Positions 56,084 to 64,000 of a stretch of 64,000 nucleotides of DNA are shown here, piece by piece; the first letter of the stretch is position 1; each line of letters starts with the position of its first letter. Source of the DNA: Gammaproteobacteria bacterium. GTDB lineage: Bacteria > Pseudomonadota > Gammaproteobacteria > Burkholderiales > Gallionellaceae. A program made the position numbers and the translations under genes. Under the pieces are notes generated by a model, which saw nothing but the letters and a program-made list of their open reading frames with translations, had not been told where the DNA came from and did not search any database. The DNA is taken from positions 62,001-126,000 of the forward strand of contig JAHIZO010000008.1 in the NCBI GenBank assembly GCA_018814405.1. Reading direction: 5' to 3'.

Positions 56084-56967
56084 GTCAGAACACCCCCGGC
56101 AACAAACTGCGTCAAGCCGTAGCAGACAATCATCCACTTCAAGTCGTCGGCGCGGTCACCGCCTATTGCGGCATCCTCGCGCAGAAGACCGGCCACAAAG
56201 CGCTGTATCTATCCGGCGGCGGCGTGGCCGCTTCCTCGCTGGGCATCCCCGATCTGGGCATCACCACTTTGCATGACGTGTGTGAAGACGCACGCCGCAT
56301 CACCGCCGCCAGCGACCTGCCCTTGCTGGTCGATATCGACACAGGTTGGGGCGGCGCTTTCAACATCGCGCGTGCCACGCGCGAAGTCGCGCAGTCCGGT
56401 GCGGCCGGTTTCCATATCGAAGACCAGGTGATGCAAAAACGCTGCGGTCACCGCCCCAACAAAGCCATCGTCAGCCAGCAAGAGATGGTGGATCGCGTGA
56501 AGGCGGCAGTGGATGCGCGCGTGGATAGCAGCTTCGTCATCATGGCGCGCACCGATGCGCTGGCCGTGGAAGGTATGAGCTCCGCCATCGACCGTGCCCA
56601 CGCCTGCGCCGAAGCCGGTGCCGACATGATCTTCCCCGAAGCGATGACCACGCTGGAGCAATACGCCGAGTTCACCAAGACCGTGAAAGTACCGGTGCTG
56701 GCCAACATCACCGAGTTCGGTGCGACACCGCTGTTCACCACCGAACAACTGGCAGGTGTGGGCGTGAAGCTGGTGCTGTATCCGCTGTCTGCCTACCGCG
56801 CCATGAGCCAAGCCGCACTGAACGTCTACCAGCACATCCTCGCCGATGGTACACAACAGAACGTAGTGAATACCATGCAGACACGCATGGACCTTTATGA
56901 CTATCTCGGTTACCACGCCTACGAGCAACAGCTCGACCGCCTGTTCGCCGAGAAGGGCGCAGATTAA
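56080..56967 (+). CDS. prpB: 2-methylisocitrate lyase
   Basis: Final step of the 2-methylcitrate cycle, cleaving methylisocitrate into pyruvate and succinate. The isocitrate-lyase superfamily signature [10 protein letters not shown] holds the catalytic Cys, and Mg-binding residues are in [12 protein letters not shown] and HIEDQ. Length 295 is typical. Translationally coupled to the GntR gene and followed by prpC after 22 nt. Confidence 0.97.
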   Translation: MSQNTPGNKLRQAVADNHPLQVVGAVTAYCGILAQKTGHKALYLSGGGVAASSLGIPDLGITTLHDVCEDARRITAASDLPLLVDIDTGWGGAFNIARATREVAQSGAAGFHIEDQVMQKRCGHRPNKAIVSQQEMVDRVKAAVDARVDSSFVIMARTDALAVEGMSSAIDRAHACAEAGADMIFPEAMTTLEQYAEFTKTVKVPVLANITEFGATPLFTTEQLAGVGVKLVLYPLSAYRAMSQAALNVYQHILADGTQQNVVNTMQTRMDLYDYLGYHAYEQQLDRLFAEKGAD

Positions 56968-56989
56968 CCATCAAGCAAGGGAACAAGCG

Positions 56990-58141
56990 ATGACCGAAGA
57001 GACCACCCTACCCAAACCGAAAAAATCCGTTGCACTGTCCGGCACCGTCGCAGGCAACACCGCGGTGTGCACCGTGGGCCGCACCGGCAACGACCTGCAC
57101 TACCGCGGCTACGACATCCTCGACTTCGCTGAGCAGGCCGAGTTCGAAGAGATCGCCCATCTGCTGATCCACGGCACGCTGCCTAACGCAGCCGAACTCG
57201 CGACTTACAAGACCAGACTGCAGAAACTGCGCGGCCTGCCGCAAGCAGTGAAGCAGGCACTGGAAGCATTGCCCGCCAATGCACACCCGATGGATGTGAT
57301 GCGCACCGGTTGTTCAGTGCTGGGTACGATCGAACAGGAATCCCCAACGCACGATGTGGCACAGACCAAACAGATCCTCGACCGCATGATGGCGAGCTTC
57401 GGTTCCATGCTGGTGTACTGGTTTCACTTCACTCACAACGGCAAACGCATCGAAGTCGAGACCGACGACGATTCCATCGGCGGCCACTTCCTGCATCTAC
57501 TGCATGGCAAACCTGCCAAGGCCTCATGGGTTCGCGCGATGCACACCTCGCTCATCCTGTATGCCGAGCATGAGTTCAATGCATCCACCTTCACCGCTCG
57601 CGTGATCGCAGGCACCAACTCCGATATCTATTCCTGCATCACAGGTGCCATCGGCGCATTGCGCGGACCGAAACACGGCGGCGCCAACGAGGAAGCGTTC
57701 CGCATCCAGAGCCGTTACAAGAGTGCAGATGAAGCCCAATCCGATATCCGCGAACGCGTGGGTCGCAAAGAGATCGTGATCGGCTTCGGCCATCCTGTGT
57801 ACACCATCTCCGATCCGCGCAACGAAGTGATCAAGCGCGTGGCGAAGCAGCTCTCGGAAGAGAACGGCGACATGCTGATGTTCGACGTCGCCGCGCGACT
57901 GGAAACGACCATGTGGGACTTGAAGAAGATGTTCCCCAACCTCGACTGGTTCTCTGCCGTGTCCTACAACCAGATGGGTGTACCGACCGAGATGTTCACA
58001 CCGCTGTTCGTCATCGCGCGCGTCACCGGTTGGGGTGCGCACGTGATGGAACAACGCGCCGACGGCAAGATCATCCGCCCGAGTGCGAACTATGTCGGGC
58101 CGGAGAATCTGCAATGGGTGCCATTGGCTAAACGCGGCTGA
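56990..58141 (+). CDS. prpC: 2-methylcitrate synthase
   Basis: Condenses propionyl-CoA with oxaloacetate. The citrate-synthase fold shows [12 protein letters not shown], catalytic His in [13 protein letters not shown] and [13 protein letters not shown], and Asp in the region of MFDVAARLE. From ATG 56990 the protein is 383 residues, matching PrpC rather than the ~430-residue GltA; the longer in-frame extension overlaps prpB. Context confirms the 2-methylcitrate role. Confidence 0.96.
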   Translation: MTEETTLPKPKKSVALSGTVAGNTAVCTVGRTGNDLHYRGYDILDFAEQAEFEEIAHLLIHGTLPNAAELATYKTRLQKLRGLPQAVKQALEALPANAHPMDVMRTGCSVLGTIEQESPTHDVAQTKQILDRMMASFGSMLVYWFHFTHNGKRIEVETDDDSIGGHFLHLLHGKPAKASWVRAMHTSLILYAEHEFNASTFTARVIAGTNSDIYSCITGAIGALRGPKHGGANEEAFRIQSRYKSADEAQSDIRERVGRKEIVIGFGHPVYTISDPRNEVIKRVAKQLSEENGDMLMFDVAARLETTMWDLKKMFPNLDWFSAVSYNQMGVPTEMFTPLFVIARVTGWGAHVMEQRADGKIIRPSANYVGPENLQWVPLAKRG

Positions 58142-58158
58142 GTAACGCAAAGGACATC

Positions 58159-60765
58159 ATGAACACCCAATACCGTAAGCCTTTAGCCGGAAGCAAGCTG
58201 GACTACTTCGATACCCAAGCGGCCGTCGAAGCCATCCAGCCCGGCGCCTATGCCAAGCTACCCTACACTTCCAAAGTGCTGGCAGAACAGCTGGTGCGCC
58301 GCTGCGAACCGGAAGATTTGAGCGATTCATTGAAACAGTTGATCGAGCGCAAGCGTGATCTGGATTTCCCGTGGTACCCCGCCCGTGTCGTGTGCCACGA
58401 CATCTTAGGTCAGACCGCATTGGTAGACCTCGCCGGTCTGCGCGACGCGATCGCCGACCAGGGCGGTGACCCTTCTTTGGTCAATCCGGTCGTGCCGACT
58501 CAACTCATCGTCGATCACTCGCTGGCCGTGGAAGCAGCCGGTTTCGACCCCGATGCGTTCCGCAAGAACCGCGACATCGAAGACCGCCGCAACGAAGACC
58601 GCTTCCACTTCATCGAGTGGACCAAGACCGCGTTCAAGAACGTCGATGTGATCCCAGCTGGGAACGGCATCATGCATCAGATCAATCTGGAGAAGATGTC
58701 GCCGGTGATCCAGTCGCGCGACGGAGTCGCTTTCCCCGATACCTGCGTGGGGACTGATTCGCACACCCCGCACGTCGATGCGCTCGGTGTGATCGCCATC
58801 GGCGTCGGCGGTCTGGAAGCCGAGACCGTCATGCTGGGTCTGCCTTCCATGATGCGCCTGCCTGATATCGTCGGCGTGAAGCTGGTCGGCAAGCGTCAAC
58901 CCGGCATCACCGCCACCGACATCGTGCTGGCCATAACCGAGTTCTTGCGCAAGGAAAAAGTGGTCGGTGCCTGGGTCGAATTCTTCGGCGCAGGCGCGGA
59001 CAGCCTCACCATCGGCGACCGCGCGACCATCTCCAATATGTGCCCGGAATACGGCGCGACAGCAGCGTTGTTCTACATCGACGCGCAGACCATCACCTAC
59101 CTGAAGCTGACCGGCCGCGAGCCCGAGCAAGTCGCCCTCGTGGAGAACTTCGCCAAGACAACCGGCCTGTGGGCTGATCAGATGATTGCCGCTGAATACG
59201 AGCGTGTGCTGGAATTCGATCTGTCTAGCGTGGTGCGCAATATGGCAGGCCCATCCAATCCGCACCGTCGTCTGCCGACGTCCGCGCTGCATGAGCGCGG
59301 CATCGCCGACGAAGACAAACTTGCATCAGGCAAGGCCGAAGAAGCGCAGGGCCGGATGCCGGATGGTGCCGTGATCATCGCAGCCATCACTTCCTGCACC
59401 AACACCTCCAACCCGCGCAACGTGATCGCTGCAGCGCTGCTGGCGAAGAAAGCCAACGCACTGGGTCTGCTGCGCAAGCCCTGGGTCAAGACTTCTTTTG
59501 CGCCCGGCTCCAAAGTCGCCGAGCTGTACCTGAAAGAAGCGGGATTGCTGTCCGAGCTGGAGAAGCTGGGCTTCGGCATCGTGGGCTTCGCCTGCACCAC
59601 TTGCAACGGCATGTCCGGCGCACTCGAACCGCGCATCCAGCAGGAGATCATCGCGCGCGACCTGTACGCCACCGCCGTACTGTCCGGCAACCGCAACTTC
59701 GACGGACGTATCCACCCGTATGCGAAGCAAGCCTTTCTGGCATCCCCGCCGCTGGTGGTCGCTTACGCCATCGCGGGTACGGTACGCTTCGACATCGAAC
59801 AGGATGCACTGGGCACCGATGCCTCCGGCAGACCGATCACGCTGAAAGACATCTGGCCTACCGATGAAGAGATCGACGCCATCGTCGCGGCCAGCGTGAA
59901 GCCGGAACAGTTCAAGCAAATCTACAACCCGATGTTCGACCTTGGGGTGATCGAAGCAGCGAAGAGCCCCTTGTACGACTGGCGTCCGCAGTCCACTTAC
60001 ATCCGTCGCCCGCCATATTGGGAAGGCGCGCTGGCAGGTGAGCGCACGCTGAAAGGGATGCGTCCGCTGGCCGTATTGCCGGACAACATCACCACCGACC
60101 ACCTGTCGCCTTCGAACGCGATCTTGCCCGACTCGGCAGCCGGTGAATATCTGGCGAAGATGGGCTTGCCGGAAGAGGACTTCAATTCCTACGCCACGCA
60201 CCGCGGCGACCACCTCACCGCGCAACGCGCCACTTTCGCCAACCCGCAACTGGTCAACGAGATGGCCGTGGTCAACGGCGAAGTGAAGAAAGGTTCCCTC
60301 GCCCGCGTCGAACCGGACGGCAAGGTGATGCGCATGTGGGAAGCCATCGAGACCTACATGGAGCGCAAGCAGAACCTGATCATCGTGGCCGGTGCCGATT
60401 ACGGTCAGGGCTCTTCGCGTGACTGGGCGGCGAAAGGCGTGCGCCTGGCCGGAGTGGAAGCCATCGTGGCCGAAGGTTTCGAGCGTATCCACCGCACCAA
60501 TCTGGTCGGCATGGGCGTGCTGCCGCTGGAGTTCAAGGCGGGCGAGACGCGCAAGACTTACGCCATCGACGGCACCGAGACTTTTGATATGGAAGGCAAC
60601 ATCGCACCACGCGCCGACCTGACAGTGATCATGCACCGCAAGAATGGCGAGGCGGTGCGCATCCCCGTCACTTGCCGTTTGGATACCGCTGCTGAGGTGC
60701 GTGTCTACAACGCGGGCGGCGTACTGCAACGCTTTGCGCAGGACTTCCTCGAAGGAGCGGCATGA
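58159..60765 (+). CDS. acnD: Fe-S-dependent 2-methylcitrate dehydratase AcnD
   Basis: Aconitase-family enzyme that dehydrates 2-methylcitrate to an aconitate isomer which PrpF then converts. The [4Fe-4S] ligands are the Cys in TSCTNTSNPRN and the pair in GFACTTCNGMSG. The C-terminal swivel domain contains DYGQGSSRDWAAKG. At 868 residues it fits AcnD, and the partner prpF is adjacent, replacing the PrpD route. It overlaps prpF by 4 nt. Confidence 0.97.
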   Translation: MNTQYRKPLAGSKLDYFDTQAAVEAIQPGAYAKLPYTSKVLAEQLVRRCEPEDLSDSLKQLIERKRDLDFPWYPARVVCHDILGQTALVDLAGLRDAIADQGGDPSLVNPVVPTQLIVDHSLAVEAAGFDPDAFRKNRDIEDRRNEDRFHFIEWTKTAFKNVDVIPAGNGIMHQINLEKMSPVIQSRDGVAFPDTCVGTDSHTPHVDALGVIAIGVGGLEAETVMLGLPSMMRLPDIVGVKLVGKRQPGITATDIVLAITEFLRKEKVVGAWVEFFGAGADSLTIGDRATISNMCPEYGATAALFYIDAQTITYLKLTGREPEQVALVENFAKTTGLWADQMIAAEYERVLEFDLSSVVRNMAGPSNPHRRLPTSALHERGIADEDKLASGKAEEAQGRMPDGAVIIAAITSCTNTSNPRNVIAAALLAKKANALGLLRKPWVKTSFAPGSKVAELYLKEAGLLSELEKLGFGIVGFACTTCNGMSGALEPRIQQEIIARDLYATAVLSGNRNFDGRIHPYAKQAFLASPPLVVAYAIAGTVRFDIEQDALGTDASGRPITLKDIWPTDEEIDAIVAASVKPEQFKQIYNPMFDLGVIEAAKSPLYDWRPQSTYIRRPPYWEGALAGERTLKGMRPLAVLPDNITTDHLSPSNAILPDSAAGEYLAKMGLPEEDFNSYATHRGDHLTAQRATFANPQLVNEMAVVNGEVKKGSLARVEPDGKVMRMWEAIETYMERKQNLIIVAGADYGQGSSRDWAAKGVRLAGVEAIVAEGFERIHRTNLVGMGVLPLEFKAGETRKTYAIDGTETFDMEGNIAPRADLTVIMHRKNGEAVRIPVTCRLDTAAEVRVYNAGGVLQRFAQDFLEGAA

Positions 60766-61949
60766 TGTCCAAAGTTCCGCAGATCAGAATACCCGCGACC
60801 TATATGCGCGGCGGCACATCGAAAGGTGTGTTCTTCCGACTGGAAGACTTGCCGCAAGCGGCACAGGTGCCGGGCAAGGCGCGCGACAAATTGTTGCAGC
60901 GCGTGATCGGCAGCCCCGACCCTTATGCCGCGCATATCGATGGCATGGGCAGTGCGACTTCCAGCACCAGCAAGTGCGTAATCTTGGCTAAGAGCACGCG
61001 CCCAGACCATGACGTGGATTACCTCTACGGTCAGATCTCCATCGACAAGGACTTCGTCGACTGGAGCGGCAACTGCGGCAACCTGTCCACCGGTGCGGGC
61101 GCTTTCGCGATCCATGCCGGATATATCGACGCGGCACGTCTGAAAGAGGGTATCTGCACCGTGCGCATCTGGCAGGCCAACATCAACAAGACCATCATCG
61201 CCCATGTGCCGGTCAGCAATGGTCAGGTACAGGAGACCGGTGATTTCGAGCTGGATGGTGTGACCTTCCCGGCAGCGGAGATCATTCTGGAATTCATGGA
61301 TCCTTCCGATGACAGCGAAGAAGGCGGCAGCCTGTTCCCGACCGGCAATCTGGTCGATCAGCTCGATGTCCCCGGTGTCGGCAGTTTCCCGGCCACCATG
61401 ATCAGCGCCGGTATCCCGACCGTGTTCGTGAATGCGGCGGACATCGGCTACACCGGCACCGAATTGCGCGAAGGTATCAATACCGATGCGGCAGCGCTCG
61501 CGCGTTTCGAGAAGATCCGCGTGGCGGGTGCATTACGCATGGGCTTGATCAAGACCCCGGAAGAAGCCGCGACACGCCAACACACGCCGAAGATCGCTTT
61601 CGTCGCACCACCAGTCGAGCATGTATCTTCGAGCGGCAAAGTCATCAGCGCTTCCGAAGTCGATCTGCTGGTGCGCGCCCTGTCGATGGGCAAACTGCAC
61701 CATGCCATGATGGGCACGGCAGCCGTTGCCATCGGCACGGCAGCCGCCATCCCCGGCACGCTGGTGAATCTGGCAGCGGGCGGTGGCGAGCGTGATGTGG
61801 TCACGTTCGGGCATCCCTCCGGCACATTGAAAGTCGGTGCCGCTGCCAGCAATAAAGATGGCGATTGGAAAGTCGAGAAAGTCACCATGAGCCGTAGCGC
61901 GCGCGTGCTGATGGAAGGCTGGGTGCGAGTTCCGGGAGACAGTTTTTAG
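60762..61949 (+). CDS. prpF: 2-methylaconitate cis-trans isomerase
   Basis: Isomerises the AcnD product to cis-2-methylaconitate; required when AcnD replaces PrpD. The two-domain DapF-like fold shows the N-terminal PATYMRGGTSKGVFF, the SGNCGNLSTGAGAFA segment and C-terminal GHPSGTLKVGA. Length 395 is normal. The start is the ATG overlapping the acnD stop; a second ATG follows it directly. Confidence 0.97.
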   Translation: MMSKVPQIRIPATYMRGGTSKGVFFRLEDLPQAAQVPGKARDKLLQRVIGSPDPYAAHIDGMGSATSSTSKCVILAKSTRPDHDVDYLYGQISIDKDFVDWSGNCGNLSTGAGAFAIHAGYIDAARLKEGICTVRIWQANINKTIIAHVPVSNGQVQETGDFELDGVTFPAAEIILEFMDPSDDSEEGGSLFPTGNLVDQLDVPGVGSFPATMISAGIPTVFVNAADIGYTGTELREGINTDAAALARFEKIRVAGALRMGLIKTPEEAATRQHTPKIAFVAPPVEHVSSSGKVISASEVDLLVRALSMGKLHHAMMGTAAVAIGTAAAIPGTLVNLAAGGGERDVVTFGHPSGTLKVGAAASNKDGDWKVEKVTMSRSARVLMEGWVRVPGDSF

Positions 61950-62011
61950 ATTCGTTGTAACCGAATAACTTTGTTTGCCCGCATGGGCTGCACTATCAGG
62001 GAGGAGTCGAA

Positions 62012-63901
62012 ATGAGTTACCAATCAGAGTACGACCGTTCGATGCAGGATCCACAGGGCTTCTGGCGCGACCAAGCGAAGCAACTGGAATGGTTCAAGTT
62101 CCCACAAAGCATCCTCACACAGGATGAAGACGGCATCGGCCACTGGTTCGCCGATGGCGAGATGAACACCTGCTACATGGCGCTGGATCATCACGTGAAG
62201 AACGGGCGCGGCGACCAGACCGCAATCATCTTCGACTCCCCCGTCACCGACACAAAGAAGAAGATCAGCTATGCCGAGCTGACCGATGAAGTGGCGCGCA
62301 CGGCGGGCATGCTGGCCGACCTCGGCGTGGTCAAAGGCGACCGCGTCATCATCTACATGCCGATGATCCCCGAAGCGGTGGTCGCCATGTTGGCGGTGGC
62401 GCGACTGGGTGCGATCCACTCGGTGGTGTTCGGCGGATTCGCACCGCCCGAACTCGCGGTGCGCATCGACGATGCCACGCCCAAAGTCATCATGACGGCT
62501 TCCTGCGGCATCGAAGTAAAACGCGTCATAGAATACAAACCACTGGTCGACAAAGCCTTCGAGCTGGCCAAACACAAACCGCAAAGCTGCGTAGTGCTGC
62601 AACGTCCACAAGCCGCCGCCAGCATGATCGAAGGGCGCGATCATGATTGGTCATCGCTGCTGGCAAAATCGAAAGCGGTGGATTGCACACCGGTGAAAGG
62701 CAGCGACCCGCTGTACATCCTCTACACCTCCGGCACCACCGGCAAACCGAAAGGCGTGGTGCGCGAGAACGGCGGCCACGCGGTCGCGCTCAACTACAGC
62801 ATGAAGTCCATCTACAACGTGGAAGCGGGCGATGTGTTCTGGGCCGCGTCGGACGTGGGCTGGGTGGTCGGCCACTCCTACATCGTGTACGGCCCGCTGC
62901 TGCACGGCTGCACCACTATCGTCTACGAAGGCAAACCCATCATGACGCCGGACGCGGGCGCGCTGTGGCGCATCATCGACGAATACAAGGTGAAGTCTTT
63001 CTTCACCGCGCCCACCGCCTTCCGCGCCGTGAAGAAAGAAGACCCGGAAGCTTTGATGATGAAACCGTACGACTTGAGCAGTCTGCAAGTCATCTTCTCC
63101 GCAGGTGAACGTCTCGATCCGCCGACGCAGGAATGGCTCACAGAGAAGAGCGGCAAGACGGTGGTCGATCACTGGTGGCAGACCGAGACCGGCTGGGGCA
63201 TCACCGCCAACCTGTGGGGCGTGGAACCCAAGCCGGTGAAGATGGGTTCTTCCACCCTGCCTACCCCCGGCTTCGACGTGCGCATCCTCGACGAGAACGG
63301 CAAGCAGATGGCGGCCAACGAACAAGGCTACATCGCCATCAAACTACCGCTGCCCCCCAGCTGCATGAACCGTGTGTGGGGCGACGACAAAAAATTCCGC
63401 GACAGCTATCTGAGCTTCCTGCCCGGCTACTACACCACGGGCGACGGCGGATACATCGACGACGAAGGTTATGTGTTCGTGATGGGCCGCGTGGACGATG
63501 TGATCAACGTGGCGGGCCATCGCCTCTCCACCGGCGAGATCGAAGAAGTCGTAGCAGGCCATCCGATGGTGGCCGAGTGCGCCGTGATCGCGCGCGACGA
63601 TGCGCTCAAAGGACAGATCCCGATGGGACTGGTGGTGCTCAAATCCGGTATGAACGTCGAAGAAGAAGTGCTGCAAAAAGAACTTATCGCCCGCATCCGC
63701 GAACACATCGGCGCCATCGCTTGCTACAAGGACTCAGTGATATTGAAACGCCTGCCCAAGACCCGTTCCGGCAAGACCCTACGCAAGACGCTGAACGGCA
63801 TCGTTAACGGTAAGGAATACAACGTGCCGTCCACCATCGACGATCCGGGTGTAATCAACGAGATCATAGAGACCTTAAAGAAGAAAGGCTTTGTTGCCTG
63901 A
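62012..63901 (+). CDS. prpE: Propionyl-CoA synthetase
   Basis: AMP-forming ligase activating propionate to propionyl-CoA for PrpC. Adenylation motifs include YTSGTTGKPKGVVREN, the A5 region WWQTETGWGI, the hinge GRVDDVINVAGHRLSTGEIE and the catalytic, acetylatable Lys in TRSGKTLRKTL. The 629 residues are usual. A GGGAGGAG ribosome binding site precedes ATG 62012. It completes a full propionate-to-pyruvate operon. Confidence 0.96.
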   Translation: MSYQSEYDRSMQDPQGFWRDQAKQLEWFKFPQSILTQDEDGIGHWFADGEMNTCYMALDHHVKNGRGDQTAIIFDSPVTDTKKKISYAELTDEVARTAGMLADLGVVKGDRVIIYMPMIPEAVVAMLAVARLGAIHSVVFGGFAPPELAVRIDDATPKVIMTASCGIEVKRVIEYKPLVDKAFELAKHKPQSCVVLQRPQAAASMIEGRDHDWSSLLAKSKAVDCTPVKGSDPLYILYTSGTTGKPKGVVRENGGHAVALNYSMKSIYNVEAGDVFWAASDVGWVVGHSYIVYGPLLHGCTTIVYEGKPIMTPDAGALWRIIDEYKVKSFFTAPTAFRAVKKEDPEALMMKPYDLSSLQVIFSAGERLDPPTQEWLTEKSGKTVVDHWWQTETGWGITANLWGVEPKPVKMGSSTLPTPGFDVRILDENGKQMAANEQGYIAIKLPLPPSCMNRVWGDDKKFRDSYLSFLPGYYTTGDGGYIDDEGYVFVMGRVDDVINVAGHRLSTGEIEEVVAGHPMVAECAVIARDDALKGQIPMGLVVLKSGMNVEEEVLQKELIARIREHIGAIACYKDSVILKRLPKTRSGKTLRKTLNGIVNGKEYNVPSTIDDPGVINEIIETLKKKGFVA

Positions 63902-63924
63902 GCGGGAAGTTGCATGGCGACGCG

Positions 63925-63930
63925 TATAAT
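63925..63930 (+). promoter_or_regulatory. Perfect -10 hexamer close to the last start codon
   Basis: TATAAT lies 8 nt before ATG 63939. A transcript started from it would begin about at the start codon. No matching -35 is visible at 16-18 nt spacing, so this is tentative. Confidence 0.35.
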
Positions 63931-63938
63931 CCGCCGCC

Positions 63939-64000
63939 ATGCAAAACCAACTCCTTGAACTCCTCTCCCCCGCCAAGACTGCCGCCATCGGTCGTGATGC
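63939..64000 (+). CDS. Probable U32 family peptidase/collagenase-like protein (5' end only)
   Basis: Only 20 codons are inside the window, starting MQNQLLELLSPAKTAAIGRD. The LELLSPAK-type opening matches the N-terminal TIM-barrel strand of U32 proteins such as RlhA/YdcP, which act in RNA hydroxylation or are annotated as collagenase-like. So short a piece cannot be decisive. A perfect TATAAT ends 8 nt before the ATG and no ribosome binding site is present, suggesting a leaderless message. Confidence 0.5.
   Translation, partial: MQNQLLELLSPAKTAAIGRD

Noticed and set aside
59326-60729. 467-codon open frame on the minus strand inside acnD
   Set aside because: Antisense to a textbook aconitase-family gene, with no ribosome binding site, domain or sensible composition.
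1-64000. CRISPR arrays, insertion sequences, prophage or integrative element boundaries
   Set aside because: No regularly spaced direct repeats, transposase or integrase genes, or tRNA-flanking direct repeats were seen.

Overview
This window is a gene-dense, mid-to-high-GC chromosomal segment of a betaproteobacterium (perhaps Nitrosomonadales or a relative; the genus cannot be fixed from the sequence alone). The assignment rests on the gene sets and their order: the mraZ-first division/cell-wall (dcw) cluster, the rpsU-dnaG-rpoD macromolecular synthesis operon with tRNA-Ile(CAU) after rpoD, the mepM-anmK / erpA-bactofilin-argC block beside tyrS, a lipoyl-bearing E3, and the AcnD/PrpF type of propionate pathway. 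I see no insertion sequence, prophage, CRISPR array or integrase, so this reads as core chromosome with a few accessory operons.

Layout. 1-6752 (minus): dcw cluster mraZ-rsmH-ftsL-ftsI-murE-murF-mraY (mraY cut by the window edge), driven by a strong promoter overlapped by a 10-nt-periodic MraZ operator. 6943-8512 (minus): apaG-mltA. 8623-13188 (plus): rpe-gph, then trpE-trpG-trpD behind a leader with a Trp-containing mini-ORF and a sequence able to mask the trpE ribosome binding site. 13241-16559: a RelA lacking its C-terminal ACT domain, and glutamate dehydrogenase. 16560-20254: a PhnD/C/E/E-type ABC importer behind a structured leader. 20258-24640: a five-gene redox operon (pirin, two YceI proteins, Old Yellow Enzyme, glutaredoxin-like) divergent from a LysR regulator. 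24661-29564: the macromolecular synthesis operon (rpsU-yqeY-dnaG-rpoD) followed by tRNA-Ile2. 29572-36918: tyrS divergent from mepM-anmK, then erpA, bactofilin, a DUF6776-like protein, argC, and rplM-rpsI.

36932-41761 (minus): a tightly overlapping operon of alpha/beta hydrolase, glycerophosphodiesterase, GlpD and an FGGY kinase, which reads as a glycerolipid salvage route. 41831-45193: YdcF, OsmC, Coq7 and a porin with a long leader. 45194-51712: trpC divergent from proA, lipoyl-E3 with a DUF4197 protein, YqaA, and a PA2778/PA2779-like peptidase pair. 51837-55213: an SGNH esterase after an M17 aminopeptidase, and thyA-folA. 55312-63901: the complete 2-methylcitrate operon (GntR regulator, prpB, prpC, acnD, prpF, prpE) for propionyl-CoA oxidation, with paired operator-like sites. 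The window closes inside a probable U32 peptidase gene.

Most genes are recognisable housekeeping genes. The most interesting material is regulatory: the trpE leader, the mraZ operator, the promoter placed inside a terminator loop ahead of rpsU, and the paired GTCGAC sites at the prp promoter. Next come the truncated RelA, the glycerolipid operon and the pirin/YceI/OYE operon. I did not find an obviously new defence or mobile system.
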